64,000 bases of DNA from Erythrobacter sp. (GTDB lineage: Bacteria > Pseudomonadota > Alphaproteobacteria > Sphingomonadales > Sphingomonadaceae). Positions 50,585 through 59,911 of this stretch are shown one piece after another. The notes below the pieces were generated by a model. That model made no database searches, was not told where the DNA came from, and was given only the letters and a program-made list of their open reading frames with translations. Each line of letters opens with the position of its first letter. Position 1 is the first letter of the stretch. The position numbers and the translations under genes were made by a program. The DNA lies in NCBI RefSeq assembly GCF_011765465.1, contig NZ_CP050265.1, positions 2,199,501 to 2,263,500 of the forward strand, given 5' to 3'.

Positions 50585-50977
50585 ATGATAAGCCACGTCA
50601 TGATCGGCTCGAACGACATCGAGCGGTCGAAGACCTTCTACAACGCCGTGCTCGGCGTGCTCGGCGCGGGCGAGCCCTTCGTCAACGTCGCCGCCAGCGG
50701 GCACACGCGCCTGTTCTATATGCACGGCGGGCACACTTTCGCCGTGTCCGAACCGATCAACGATCAGCCCGCCACCTGCGCCAACGGGGCGACGATCGGC
50801 TTCACCTGTTCGAGCCCCGAACAGGTCAAGGAGCTCCACGATGTCGCCATCGCCAATGGCGGCACGAGCATCGAAGACCCGCCCGGCCCGCGCGAAGGGC
50901 CGATGGGAGTGATGCACCTGTGCTATTTCACCGATCCCGACGGCAACAAGATTTGCGGCATCCACCGCGCGGGCTGA
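50585..50977 (+). CDS. VOC-superfamily (glyoxalase-like) protein
   Basis: A 130-residue VOC/glyoxalase-fold protein. Two beta-alpha-beta-beta-beta halves are visible: HVMIGSNDIERSKTFYNAVL in the first, and FTCSSPEQVKELHDVAIANG with HLCYFTDPDGNKICGI in the second. His4 and Glu-type metal ligands may be present. Substrate is unknown; the fold covers glyoxalases, dioxygenases and resistance proteins. The 5' ribosome site is the GAGGAG some ten bases upstream. It converges on metW. Confidence 0.85.
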   Translation: MISHVMIGSNDIERSKTFYNAVLGVLGAGEPFVNVAASGHTRLFYMHGGHTFAVSEPINDQPATCANGATIGFTCSSPEQVKELHDVAIANGGTSIEDPPGPREGPMGVMHLCYFTDPDGNKICGIHRAG

Positions 50978-50978
50978 C

Positions 50979-51566
50979 CTAGCGCGACAGCTCGAACACC
51001 GCGAATTCGGCGCGCCAGTTCGCCCCCACGGGCGAAATGGCGCGCTCGTTCGCGAAGAACCACGACCTCTCGATCAGAGCGCCCTTGGCGCGGGCGAGGT
51101 CGCGGAAATCGTCGATCGTGACGTGGTGGATGTTCTCGGTCTCGTACCAGCTCACCGGCAGCGCCCGCGTGACCGGCATCCGCCCGCCGAACATCAGCGC
51201 GGTGCGCGTGCGCCAGTGGGCGAAATTGGGAAAGCTGACGAAAGCGCGGCTTCCCACCCGCAGCAATTCGTCGAGCATCAGGTCGGGCCGCGTCGCGGTC
51301 TGCAGCGTCTGGCTGAGGATCGCATAGTCGAACGCCTTGTCGGGATAGTCGGCAAGGTCGACGTTCGCATCGCCCTGCACCACCGAAAGCCCGCGCGACA
51401 CGCAGCGCTGGACGAGCACGGGATCGAGCTCCATCCCGCGCGCATCGCACCCGCCTTCGCTCTGCAGGTGGTCCATCAGCGCCCCGTCGCCGCAGCCTAT
51501 GTCGAGCACGCGGCTGCCCTCGCGCACATGGGCGGCGATCGCGGCAAGGTCGGCGCGCAGGCTCAT
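50979..51566 (-). CDS. metW: Methionine biosynthesis protein MetW
   Basis: A 195-residue class I methyltransferase-fold protein with [16 protein letters not shown] (about 20-35), [18 protein letters not shown] and [20 protein letters not shown], all characteristic of MetW. MetW is required with MetX for homoserine acylation in many proteobacteria and is thought to activate it. ATG 51566 overlaps the metX stop by four bases, the standard metX-metW pairing. Confidence 0.94.
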   Translation of the reverse strand: MSLRADLAAIAAHVREGSRVLDIGCGDGALMDHLQSEGGCDARGMELDPVLVQRCVSRGLSVVQGDANVDLADYPDKAFDYAILSQTLQTATRPDLMLDELLRVGSRAFVSFPNFAHWRTRTALMFGGRMPVTRALPVSWYETENIHHVTIDDFRDLARAKGALIERSWFFANERAISPVGANWRAEFAVFELSR

Positions 51567-52711
51567 TCGATGAAGCCCCCCACCACCCGGTCGAGCTGGT
51601 CGTGCGGCAATAGGAAGCTGTCGTGACCCGCCGGCGCGCTCAGTTCGACGAAGCTCACTTTCGCCCCCGCCGCGTTCAAGGCGTGGACGATGTGGCGACT
51701 TTCGGAGGTCGGATAGAGCCAGTCGGTGTCGAAACTCACCACGCAGAACCGCGCGCTGCTTCCCGCAAAGGCATTGGCGAGCTTGCCGCCATGCTCTTCT
51801 GCGAGGTCGAAATAGTCCATCGCGCGGGTGATGTAGAGATAGCTGTTCGCATCGAAACGCTGGGTGAAGCCGCTGCCCTGGTAGCGCAGGTAGCTCTCGA
51901 CCTGGAAATCGGCATCGAAGCTGAAACTCGTCGCGTCGCGGTCCTGCAGGCGCCGCCCGAACTTGGCGGTCAGCCCCTCTTCCGACAGATAGGTGATATG
52001 CGCCGCCATGCGCGCCACGGCGAGCCCGTTGTCGGGCCGCGCCTCGCCCTCGTAGTAGTCGCCTCCCGCCCACGCCGGGTCGGCCATGATCGCCTGCCGC
52101 CCGACCTCGTGAAAGGCGATGTTTTGCGCCGAATGGCGCGCGGTCGAGGCGATCACCAGCACGCGCTCGGCGCGCTCGGGCCAGTTGGCGGCAAGGCTCA
52201 GCGCCTGCATCCCGCCCATCGACCCGCCGACGACCGCGTGAAGCCGCTCGATCCCCAGCCCGTCGAGCAGCGCGACGAGCCCGCGCACCATGTCGCGGAT
52301 GGTGATGACGGGAAAGCGCATGGCGTAGGGCTTGCCGTCGGAAGCCTCGCTCGCAGGGCCGGTCGAGCCCATGCACGATCCGATGACATTGGCGCAGATG
52401 ACGTGGAAGCGGTCGGTGTCGATCGGCTTGCCCGGCCCCACCATGCGCTCCCACCAGCCGGGCTTGCCGGTGACGGGATGGGTGCTTGCGACATACTGGT
52501 CGCCGGTGAGCGCGTGGCAGACGAGCACCGCGTTCGAGCGGTCTTCGGCCAGCTCACCGTAAGTCTCGTAGGCGATCCGCGCACCGACAAGCGCCTGCCC
52601 GCTGTCGAGCGGCAGGTCGTGCGGGATCGCATAGGTCTTTGCGTGCGCAAGGGCATCCATGGCCGCGAGCGATTGGGCGAGGCGCGCGCGCAAGTCAATC
52701 GGAGCGCGCAT
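51563..52711 (-). CDS. metX: Homoserine O-acyltransferase MetX
   Basis: A 382-residue alpha/beta hydrolase. It has [24 protein letters not shown] (start [12 protein letters not shown]), the nucleophile elbow [15 protein letters not shown] with Ser, an Asp in the FDTDWLYP region, and His in [12 protein letters not shown]. It acylates homoserine with acetyl- or succinyl-CoA as the first step of methionine synthesis. ATG 52711 is taken; ATG 52660 would also be possible, with no strong ribosome site before either. It is upstream of metW and divergent from hisC. Confidence 0.93.
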   Translation of the reverse strand: MRAPIDLRARLAQSLAAMDALAHAKTYAIPHDLPLDSGQALVGARIAYETYGELAEDRSNAVLVCHALTGDQYVASTHPVTGKPGWWERMVGPGKPIDTDRFHVICANVIGSCMGSTGPASEASDGKPYAMRFPVITIRDMVRGLVALLDGLGIERLHAVVGGSMGGMQALSLAANWPERAERVLVIASTARHSAQNIAFHEVGRQAIMADPAWAGGDYYEGEARPDNGLAVARMAAHITYLSEEGLTAKFGRRLQDRDATSFSFDADFQVESYLRYQGSGFTQRFDANSYLYITRAMDYFDLAEEHGGKLANAFAGSSARFCVVSFDTDWLYPTSESRHIVHALNAAGAKVSFVELSAPAGHDSFLLPHDQLDRVVGGFIE

Positions 52712-52768
52712 GGCGGGCAACGAGAGGGCTGGCCCAGCACCCGCGAAGCGTTTATCGCCGCGACCTCG

Positions 52769-53872
52769 ATGAACACACGTCCCGAACCCAAAGAGTGGAT
52801 CCTCGGCATCCACGCCTACACTCCCGGCAAGTCCAAGGCGAGCGACGGGCGCGCGCTCGTCAAGCTGTCGGCGAACGAGAACCCGCTCGGCACCAGCCCC
52901 GCGGCGCTCGAAGCGCTCGCGCAGGCGCGCGAGGAAGCGGCAACCTATCCCGATCCGGGCTCGAACGCGCTGCGCGAGGCGCTGGGCGCGCTGCACGGGC
53001 TCGACCCTCAGCGCATCGTGTGCGGGACGGGCTCGGACGAGCTTCTGAATCTCGCCGCGCAGGGCTTTGCCGGGCCGGGCGACGCAGTGGTCTTTTCGCG
53101 CCATTCCTTCGCGGTCTACGACATCGCCGCGCGCCGCTGTGGGGCGACGCCTGTCGAAGTGGCCGACCGCGATTTCACCGCCGATGTCGATGCGCTGCTC
53201 GGCGCGGTCAGCGATTCCACGCGGGTCGTCTTCCTCGCCAATCCGAACAATCCGACCGGCACATGGCTGCCGCCCGCCGAAGTCGCGCGGCTCCATGCGG
53301 GGCTTCCTCGGCACGTGCTGCTGGTGGTGGACGAAGCTTACGGCGAATATGTCGACCCCGCCCACCAGCGCGCCGCGTTCGATCTCGCCTCGGCCCATGA
53401 CAACGTGCTGGTGACGCGGACCTTCTCCAAGATCCACGGCCTCGCCGCCGAGCGCGTCGGTTGGGCCTATGGCGCGCCGGGCATCATCGACGTGCTCAAC
53501 CGTATCCGCGGGCCGTTCAACGTCACCGCAAGCGGGCAGGCCGCCGCACTCGCCGCGCTGGGCGACGCGGCCTTCGTCGAGAACAGCCGCGCGCACAACG
53601 CCGCCGAACGCGCGCGTCTTGCCGAAGCTGTCGCCGCTCTCGGCAATCATGGCCTTCGCGCCGTGCCGAGCGAGGCCAATTTCCTGCTCGTCCTGTTCGA
53701 GGGCGAGCTGTCCGCCGAAACCGCGCTCGAGGCGCTCGCGGAGGAAGGCTATGCCGTGCGCCACCTGCCCGGACAGGGGCTGCCCCATGCCCTGCGCATC
53801 ACCATCGGGCGCAGCGCGGACATGGACCGGGTGATTGCCTGCCTGCGCAAGCTCTGCGGGGAAGCCCCATGA
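52769..53872 (+). CDS. hisC: Histidinol-phosphate aminotransferase
   Basis: A 367-residue class I/II PLP aminotransferase that forms histidinol phosphate, and often also aromatic amino acids. Landmarks are [18 protein letters not shown] (about 32-49), [23 protein letters not shown], and [13 protein letters not shown] with the PLP Lys. The gene starts 58 bp from the divergent metX, and its stop overlaps the prephenate dehydrogenase start. That pairing supports an aromatic role (prephenate or hydroxyphenylpyruvate transamination). Confidence 0.92.
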   Translation: MNTRPEPKEWILGIHAYTPGKSKASDGRALVKLSANENPLGTSPAALEALAQAREEAATYPDPGSNALREALGALHGLDPQRIVCGTGSDELLNLAAQGFAGPGDAVVFSRHSFAVYDIAARRCGATPVEVADRDFTADVDALLGAVSDSTRVVFLANPNNPTGTWLPPAEVARLHAGLPRHVLLVVDEAYGEYVDPAHQRAAFDLASAHDNVLVTRTFSKIHGLAAERVGWAYGAPGIIDVLNRIRGPFNVTASGQAAALAALGDAAFVENSRAHNAAERARLAEAVAALGNHGLRAVPSEANFLLVLFEGELSAETALEALAEEGYAVRHLPGQGLPHALRITIGRSADMDRVIACLRKLCGEAP

Positions 53873-54771
53873 GGATAGAACGCGTCGCCATCATCGGCCT
53901 CGGCCTGCTCGGCTCCTCGATCGCGCTGGCGCTGAAGGAGCGCGCGCCGGGCATCGCCACCAGCGGCTTCGACGCCAATCCCAAGGTTCGCGCCAAGGCA
54001 GAGGAACTGGGCCTCGTCGGGCAGGTCTGCGAAAGCCCGGTCGAGGCGGTGCGCGAAGCCGACCTCGTCATCCTGTGCGTGCCCGTCGGCGCGATGCGCG
54101 ACGCCGCCGTCTCCATCGCGGACGCGCTGAAGGAGGGCGCGATCGTGAGCGATGTCGGCTCGTCCAAGCAAAGCGTTGCCGACGCGCTCGCCGAAGTCCT
54201 GCCGGGCCGCTGCGTCATCCCCGCCCACCCCGTCGCCGGGACCGAGCAGAGCGGGCCGGAAGCGGGCTTCGCCACGCTGTTCGTGGGCCGCTGGTGCATC
54301 CTCACCCCGCCCGCGGACTGCGACGGGGAAGCGCTAGAGGCATTGTCGAATTTCTGGGCGGGCCTCGGCGCGAAGGTCGAGGTGATGGACGCAGCGCACC
54401 ACGACCTCGTGCTTGCGGTCACCAGCCACATCCCGCACCTCATCGCCTTCACCATCGTCGGCACGGCGAGCGATCTCGAGGACGTCACCCGCAGCGAGGT
54501 CATCAAGTATTCCGCCGGGGGCTTTCGCGATTTCACCCGCATCGCCGCCTCGGACCCGGTGATGTGGCGCGATGTCTTCCTCAACAACCGCGAGGCGGTG
54601 CTCGAAATGCTCGGGCGCTTCACCGAGGATTTGACCGCGCTCCAGCGCGCGATCCGTTCGGGCGACGGGGAAACGCTGCACGACCTGTTTTCCCGCACCC
54701 GCGCGATCCGGCGGCAGGTGATCGAGGAAGGGCAGGAGACGCCGCGGCCCGATTTCGGCCGCGAGCATTGA
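53869..54771 (+). CDS. tyrA: Prephenate/arogenate dehydrogenase
   Basis: A 300-residue TyrA-family dehydrogenase in tyrosine synthesis. The NAD-binding Rossmann motif is [16 protein letters not shown] (about 7-22). [31 protein letters not shown] with the catalytic His, and [19 protein letters not shown] follow. No ACT or chorismate mutase domain is present. ATG 53869 overlaps the hisC stop by four bases. It converges with the plsC gene after a three-base gap. Confidence 0.94.
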   Translation: MRIERVAIIGLGLLGSSIALALKERAPGIATSGFDANPKVRAKAEELGLVGQVCESPVEAVREADLVILCVPVGAMRDAAVSIADALKEGAIVSDVGSSKQSVADALAEVLPGRCVIPAHPVAGTEQSGPEAGFATLFVGRWCILTPPADCDGEALEALSNFWAGLGAKVEVMDAAHHDLVLAVTSHIPHLIAFTIVGTASDLEDVTRSEVIKYSAGGFRDFTRIAASDPVMWRDVFLNNREAVLEMLGRFTEDLTALQRAIRSGDGETLHDLFSRTRAIRRQVIEEGQETPRPDFGREH

Positions 54772-54774
54772 AGA

Positions 54775-55458
54775 TTACGGGTTGAGGCTGTTGATCGCGG
54801 CGTGGACGCGCGCCTCGATCTCCTCGCGCGGAAGGCCCGCCGGGATCGTCTCGCCGACGCGGTAGGTGATCGTGCCGGGCCGCTTGATCCGGCGGTGGTA
54901 GAGCGGGCCGGAATCGACCGCGACCGGCACGACGGGAAGCTTCAGCAGCTTGTATGTCCCGGCAAAGCCCGATTGCAGCGGCGCGCGGCTGCCGTGGGGG
55001 ACGCGCGTGCCTTCGGGAAAGATCACCAGCGGCCGCCCCTCGCCCACCCGCACGCGGGCAAGCGCGATCATCTCGCGCAGCGCCTTCGCCCCGGCATCGC
55101 GTGCGACCGGGACGAGGCCGTACCGCTTCGCCGAATAGCCCCAGCCGGGAATGGCGAACAGCTCGCGCTTGGCGAAGACGGTCGGGAAGGGGAGCAGCGA
55201 GGGAATGTCGATCGCCTCGAAGAAGCTTTCGTGCTTGACCGCGATCAGCACCTCGCCGCGCGGCAATTCGCCTTCGACCCGGATTTCGATGCCGAGCAGG
55301 CGCCGCACGCACCAGCGATGCCACGCGCTCCACGCCGCGACGACACGCCTCAGCGGCCCGATCCCGAACGGCAGGACGACAAGCGAGACGATGACGAGCA
55401 GCGCGCTCACCCCGTAGAACAGCGGGTAGAAAACGAGATTGCGCAGCACCGCCAGCAT
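54775..55458 (-). CDS. 1-acyl-sn-glycerol-3-phosphate acyltransferase
   Basis: A 227-residue PlsC-like membrane enzyme making phosphatidic acid. An N-terminal hydrophobic region (about 7-33) is followed by motif I HESFFEAID (His76 region), a motif II area with FAIPGWGYSAKR, and motif III FPEGTRVPHG. Two more acyltransferase motifs lie further on. The product is a lysophosphatidate acyltransferase in phospholipid synthesis. It is downstream of ydcF and ftsEX, all leftward and closely spaced. Confidence 0.9.
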   Translation of the reverse strand: MLAVLRNLVFYPLFYGVSALLVIVSLVVLPFGIGPLRRVVAAWSAWHRWCVRRLLGIEIRVEGELPRGEVLIAVKHESFFEAIDIPSLLPFPTVFAKRELFAIPGWGYSAKRYGLVPVARDAGAKALREMIALARVRVGEGRPLVIFPEGTRVPHGSRAPLQSGFAGTYKLLKLPVVPVAVDSGPLYHRRIKRPGTITYRVGETIPAGLPREEIEARVHAAINSLNP

Positions 55459-55460
55459 CG

Positions 55461-55991
55461 TCAGATCCCGACGAGCCCGCCGGCCCGGCTCGCAATCAGC
55501 TTGTGATATTCAAGGAACAGGCTGGCGAGGCTCGGCTGAGAGGGGACCGCGTCGCGCACCACCTCGACCCCGTCCGGCAGCGTGCGGTCGAGTTCGCTCG
55601 CGGCGCGGCGCATATGCCAGTCGGTCGTCACCAGCCGCAGCGAGGCGATGTCGTTCTCCTCGACCCAGGCGGCGATTTCCGAGGCATTGCCCTTGGTGTC
55701 GACCGCCGCGAAGCCGAGCGTGACGCAGCATTCCATGCGTTCCTCGGATACGCCGAACTCGGCGGCGAATTCGGCCGGGCGCACTTCGGGCGCGACCCCG
55801 CTCACCAGCATCCGGTCGGCCAGCCCCGCATCGAGCACGGCAAGCCCCTGCGGGATGCGGCCGGCAGCGCCGGTGGGCACGATCACCGCATCGGTCCGCA
55901 CCTCGCCCGCAGGCTGCGGCAGGAACACGGCGAACCACAGGAAACCGAGCGCCCAGGCGAGCAGCAGCGTGGAGAGGACGTAGCGAATCAC
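55461..55991 (-). CDS. YdcF/ElyC-type membrane-bound protein
   Basis: A 176-residue protein of the YdcF (DUF218) family. A single N-terminal helix (about 3-25) anchors it, followed by the domain with AVIVPTGAAGRIPQGLAVLD, VDTKGNASEIAAWVEEN (typical DUF218), and LRLVTTDWHMRRAASEL. Related proteins (ElyC, SanA) act at the cell envelope, some in peptidoglycan integrity. GTG 55991 is selected as start, 12 bases from the ftsX stop, since the in-frame upstream sequence overlaps ftsX. Placement between ftsX and plsC supports an envelope role. Confidence 0.82.
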   Translation of the reverse strand: MIRYVLSTLLLAWALGFLWFAVFLPQPAGEVRTDAVIVPTGAAGRIPQGLAVLDAGLADRMLVSGVAPEVRPAEFAAEFGVSEERMECCVTLGFAAVDTKGNASEIAAWVEENDIASLRLVTTDWHMRRAASELDRTLPDGVEVVRDAVPSQPSLASLFLEYHKLIASRAGGLVGI

Positions 55992-56002
55992 GGCGGCGGC
56001 GC

Positions 56003-56932
56003 TCAAAGCATTTTCCGCAAGGCAAAGGCAATGGTGATCCGACCGGTGAGCGCCGCCAGTGCGATGGCGGCGAGCGGGATCGCGGCGATCACCGCCCAAT
56101 CCCTTGCCGTCAGGACCCCGGCCGAGACCATCCCGCTGTCGAGGCCCGCGAATTGCCGACCGAGCAGCCACACCGCTATGGCTCCGAGCGCCGTGCCGAT
56201 CAGAGAGCCGAAAGCCGCGTCGCGGATCACCGCGCGCTGGAAGATGCGCGTCACCTGCCCGTCGGTCCCGCCCAGCAGGTGGACGACCTCGACCGTCTCG
56301 CGGTTATTGGCAAAAGCGCTCCGCGCGGCAAGCCACACCGCCGCCGCGGTGGCCAGGGCGACCAGCGCGATCAAGGCCAGCGCCAACCATTGCGCCGCGG
56401 CGAGCGCGTCATAGACGGGGCCCAGCCAGTCCGACTGCGCATCGACCCGCGCGCCGGACACCTCTCCTTCGAGCGCCTTCTCAAGCGCGGCTATCTCTTG
56501 CGGGTCGGCTTCGCGCACCAGTTCGACATCGATCAACGCCGGGATCGGCACTTCGCCGTTCGCCGCGGCCTCGCCCAGCCAGGGCTCGAGCAAGGCGACA
56601 AGCTCGCCGCGCGGGACCACCCGCACCGATCGCACCAGCGCCAGGCCGGTGAGGATTTCCGCCGCGCGTTCGGCCTTTGCCTCGCGCAGCGAAGCATCGG
56701 GCTCGACCACCTGCACCGTGACCATCCCCGAAAGATCGCTGCGGGCATTGCCGGCAAGATTGCCGAGCGCAAGCCCGCCCGCCGCGGCGATCACGACGAG
56801 CGCGGTCAGCAAGGCGATCACCCACGGCATTGCCCCACCGAAACGGCTGTGCGGGATCAGGCTCCCCGCGAGCCGCGCACCGACCGGCGCGGCCCGGCGC
56901 GAGGGCTTTTCGGCAAGCGGAGGGGCGCTCAT
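56003..56932 (-). CDS. ftsX: Cell-division permease FtsX
   Basis: The 309-residue membrane partner of FtsE. It has an N-terminal helix (about 36-57) after a soluble tail, a large periplasmic domain (about 60-185), and three C-terminal helices with LALIALVALATAAAVWLAAR and FGSLIGTALGAIAVWLL. FtsEX couples septal peptidoglycan hydrolysis to the divisome. ATG 56932 overlaps the ftsE stop by four bases; this is the standard ftsEX operon. Confidence 0.9.
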   Translation of the reverse strand: MSAPPLAEKPSRRAAPVGARLAGSLIPHSRFGGAMPWVIALLTALVVIAAAGGLALGNLAGNARSDLSGMVTVQVVEPDASLREAKAERAAEILTGLALVRSVRVVPRGELVALLEPWLGEAAANGEVPIPALIDVELVREADPQEIAALEKALEGEVSGARVDAQSDWLGPVYDALAAAQWLALALIALVALATAAAVWLAARSAFANNRETVEVVHLLGGTDGQVTRIFQRAVIRDAAFGSLIGTALGAIAVWLLGRQFAGLDSGMVSAGVLTARDWAVIAAIPLAAIALAALTGRITIAFALRKML

Positions 56933-57684
56933 CGCGGCCTGTCCCCGGTGGGCCTGCCGGCTTCGCTCCCGCCGGGTTGCGGGGGAAAGCGAAGCGCCCC
57001 GGTGGGGTCGGACAGGCGGCCCTTGTGCAGCCGCATGATGAGCGAATCCGGCACCTTCTTGAGCAAGTGGACATCGTGGGTGGCGACGATCACGGTCGTG
57101 CCGACCCGGTTGTTGAGCGCTTCGAACAGGCGCAGCAGCTTCAGGGCCATTTCGGGGTCCACATTGCCCGTCGGCTCGTCCGCGATCAGCATCCGGGGCC
57201 GCGCGATCACCGCGCGCGCGATCGCGACCCGCTGCTGTTCCCCGCCCGAAAGGCTCGGCGGGCTCGCTTCGGCGCGGTGCGCCAGCCCGACCCATTCGAG
57301 CATTTCGGACACCGCCTTGCGCACCCGCGCCTCCTCGGTCCCGGCGAGCCGCAGCGGCAGCGCGACATTGTCGAAGGCGGACAAGTGCTCGACCAGGCGG
57401 AAATTCTGGAACACGACGCCCAGCCGCCGGCGGAAATCGGGCAGGCGACCGCGCGGCAGGGTGATCATGTCCTTGCCGAACATCCGGATCGCCCCGCGCG
57501 AAGGGCGCTGGGCGAGGTAGAGGAGTTTCAAGAGGCTGGTCTTGCCCGCCCCGCTGGCCCCTGTGAGGAAATAGAAGCTGCCGGGGAACAGCGTGAAGCT
57601 CAGGTCGCTCAGCACCTCGGGATCGGTGCCGTAGCGCAGCCCGACATTATCGAATTTCACGATCTCGCCCGGCTTCTCGATCAT
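56929..57684 (-). CDS. ftsE: Cell-division ATP-binding protein FtsE
   Basis: A 251-residue ABC ATPase. Walker A is TGASGAGKTSLLKLL (about 37-51), the signature is LSGGEQQRVAIARA, and Walker B plus the D-loop are LIADEPTGNVDPEM. It also has the Q-loop VVFQNFRLVEHL. FtsE binds FtsX and links the septal ring to amidase activation. The first ATG fits. The C-terminus is Pro-rich and longer than some homologues. Confidence 0.95.
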   Translation of the reverse strand: MIEKPGEIVKFDNVGLRYGTDPEVLSDLSFTLFPGSFYFLTGASGAGKTSLLKLLYLAQRPSRGAIRMFGKDMITLPRGRLPDFRRRLGVVFQNFRLVEHLSAFDNVALPLRLAGTEEARVRKAVSEMLEWVGLAHRAEASPPSLSGGEQQRVAIARAVIARPRMLIADEPTGNVDPEMALKLLRLFEALNNRVGTTVIVATHDVHLLKKVPDSLIMRLHKGRLSDPTGALRFPPQPGGSEAGRPTGDRPR

Positions 57685-57840
57685 CGCGCGGCTCTATCAG
57701 CGGCCTTTGCGGGGGGGAAGTGCAACCGCCTGCTCATACCCTATATATACCGCAACAATGTGGAAAAAAGCGCGGATATCCGGCTCCTGCGGGCACTCGC
57801 CCTTGTGCCGGCGAGGCCGCGCTCTAATGCAGTAGCGACG

Positions 57841-59109
57841 ATGATCATATCCTGCCCCGCCTGCGCGACCCGCTATGCCGTGCCGGAAACCGCGATCGGA
57901 CCGGACGGCCGGACCGTGCGCTGCGCGAAATGCAAGCACAGCTGGTTCCAGGAACCCTCGCCCGAAGCCGCCGCGCGCGCCCGCCCGCGACAGCCCGAGC
58001 GCCCGGTCCAGCCTGGCGACCGCGCCGCCACGCCCAGCGATGGGAACGCTCCCGCCGCGGACGCGACGCAGGCGCCAACCGGTCCGGGCGGGCAAGACAC
58101 CGGCGCGCCGACAGGCGGTTCGCCAGAGAAGGGGGACGCCCCGGCTGCAACCGCGGCCGACGAAGGCGGGGCTGCCCCGGACGAGCCCGCCGGTGCCCGG
58201 CCCGATAGCCCAGACGAGGTGGCCCGTCCCGGCATCAGCCATTGGCGCAGCGAGGACGCGATCGACGCCGGCAAGACTTCCGGAGTGGCCGGCCAGGAGC
58301 CCGGCGAGCCCGGCTCCGGACGCGAAGACATGGACTCCGGCATCGCCGTGCGCGCTCTGCGCCGGGGGCTCGGCTCCGGCCTGGCGGAAGAGAGCGGTCG
58401 GGAAAAGGCCCGCATCAGCCGAGACGGCCCGGTCTCTCGCCCTGTGCGCGGGGGCGGGTCCGAAGAACCGGGCGAGCCGCCGGTCGGCACGCCGATCGAT
58501 CCGGCCCATGATCCGCTCGCCGGGGAAGCCGGCCACGCTCCGCCAGCCGAGCCGGGTTTCGACTCCGGAGGGAGCGAGGATCACGATGGGGGCGACGATG
58601 CCGGGGGAAGCTTCGTCGAGGAGGATTACGGGGAGGACGGCGAGGCATCGCAGTTCGAATACCGTGCGCCCTTCACCGCTCGCCGCAATCCGGCGCGGAT
58701 GTGGACCGCCGCAGCGGTAATTTTCGCTCTCCTCGCCGGCGGCACGGCGGTCGCGGTCAATTATTACGGCCTGCCCGAATTCGCCCCCTTCAGTCGCCCG
58801 ACTTTCGGTATCGGCAAGCCCGATCTCGCGCTCGATTTCGCGCCGTCCGAACAGCGGGTCGAGACGCTCGACAGCGGAGAGCGGATCTACCGGGTGCGCG
58901 GGACGATCAGCAACGAGGGCCGCGAAAGCCGGAGCGTGCCCGACCTCCTCATCGTCTTCCGCGATTCAGACGAGAAGGTGATAAAGGATTGGGTGGTGGT
59001 CCCGGCCAAGCGCGACCTCGCCCCCGGCGAGACACTCAACGTGACCGAGGCGATCGCCGACGTGCCCGAAGCCGCGCGCTTCGCCGAAGTCGGCTGGGCT
59101 CCGGGCTGA
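57841..59109 (+). CDS. MJ0042-type zinc-ribbon membrane protein with long disordered linker
   Basis: A 422-residue protein. The N-terminal zinc ribbon MIISCPACATRYAVPE with CAKC (Cys5, Cys8, Cys28, Cys31) is the MJ0042/zinc-ribbon motif. A ~240-residue Pro/Gly/Ala/Glu-rich disordered stretch (about 40-280) is followed by one membrane helix (about 286-306, ending YYGLPEFAPF) and a C-terminal DUF3426-like beta domain with YRVRGTISNEGRESRSVPDL. This architecture is common in proteobacteria and of unknown function. It diverges from ftsE. Confidence 0.85.
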   Translation: MIISCPACATRYAVPETAIGPDGRTVRCAKCKHSWFQEPSPEAAARARPRQPERPVQPGDRAATPSDGNAPAADATQAPTGPGGQDTGAPTGGSPEKGDAPAATAADEGGAAPDEPAGARPDSPDEVARPGISHWRSEDAIDAGKTSGVAGQEPGEPGSGREDMDSGIAVRALRRGLGSGLAEESGREKARISRDGPVSRPVRGGGSEEPGEPPVGTPIDPAHDPLAGEAGHAPPAEPGFDSGGSEDHDGGDDAGGSFVEEDYGEDGEASQFEYRAPFTARRNPARMWTAAAVIFALLAGGTAVAVNYYGLPEFAPFSRPTFGIGKPDLALDFAPSEQRVETLDSGERIYRVRGTISNEGRESRSVPDLLIVFRDSDEKVIKDWVVVPAKRDLAPGETLNVTEAIADVPEAARFAEVGWAPG

Positions 59110-59133
59110 CGCAACCCGCATACGACCCACGTT

Positions 59134-59382
59134 TCAGCTGAATTCGATCCAGATCGTCCCCGCCGAATCGACCCGGCGCTGACTGTCCCGTTCCCGGCGG
59201 GCCGCGCGCTGCGCATCGACCTCGGCATCGATGTCGATGACAGCCGGGCGAATGACCCGCACGCTCGCGCTCGCGGCGACCGCAACCGGCCCGGTCCGTG
59301 GCGGGGCCGCTTCGTCGCCGGCGGGCAGCGCCGCCTGGGCGGTGAAAACGAAAGCGGAGGCGAGAGTGAAAGCGGTGCTCAC
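59134..59382 (-). CDS. Small exported hypothetical protein
   Basis: An 82-residue protein not recognised by family. GTG 59382 gives a signal peptide ending AQAALPAGD, then a short mature region with VAVAASASVRVIRPAVIDID, an Arg-rich centre, and WIEFS at the end. A longer in-frame extension to 59520 lacks a signal and is less likely. It lies 25 bp from the convergent zinc-ribbon gene and would act outside the cytoplasm. Confidence 0.55.
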   Translation of the reverse strand: MSTAFTLASAFVFTAQAALPAGDEAAPPRTGPVAVAASASVRVIRPAVIDIDAEVDAQRAARRERDSQRRVDSAGTIWIEFS

Positions 59383-59602
59383 GCGCCATGGTTGCCAAGA
59401 CCTTAACGCTGAACGCAAGCGCCCCTCTGCGGTGGTCCCGGATCGGAACAGCGCAGCCCGGAACCCTTTCTCGAACGTCCCGCATAAAGGTCGCGGACGG
59501 GGCGCGAAGCAGGCGCTCAAAGTGCTTGCACCGCGCCAGCCCCCTTGCTAGGGGCGCGCTCCTACCGAGGGGAAAGCGGCTCGCCGCGCCCCTGACATGA
59601 GT

Positions 59603-59689
59603 GCGGTCGTGGCGGAACTGGTAGACGCGCAACGTTGAGGTCGTTGTGGGCTAACGCCCGTGGAAGTTCGAGTCTTCTCGACCGCACCA
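59603..59689 (+). tRNA. tRNA-Leu (anticodon GAG)
   Basis: An 87-base class II tRNA with long variable arm and encoded CCA. The acceptor stem is GCGGTCG/CGACCGC, the anticodon stem CAACG/CGTTG encloses TTGAGGT (anticodon GAG), and the T-arm carries GTTCGAGTC. Downstream is a 170-base region without genes, then the convergent amidohydrolase. Confidence 0.97.
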
Positions 59690-59861
59690 ATTTCCGGAAA
59701 TTCGCAGGAGCCTGCGTGGTTTCGGAACTCTCACCGGACAGGCTGGAACCCTGCTGCCGCACATCGTGCCGGGCGGCCGGTCGCATTGCAGCTGCGCGCG
59801 CGGGGAACCGGGCGGGAGCGTGACCGGCCCCTGTGCGAACGGCACCCACTGGAAGCACGAA

Positions 59862-59890
59862 GCGGGCGGCTCCCCATGGGAGCCGCCCGC
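59862..59890. terminator. Strong hairpin terminator after the amidohydrolase gene
   Basis: GCGGGCGGCTCCC (59862-59874) pairs perfectly with GGGAGCCGCCCGC (59878-59890), a 13-bp GC stem with a three-base loop. It lies between the tRNA-Leu and the convergent amidohydrolase and can stop both transcripts. Confidence 0.75.
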
Positions 59891-59911
59891 CTCCGTCGCC
59901 TTTCGGCGCGC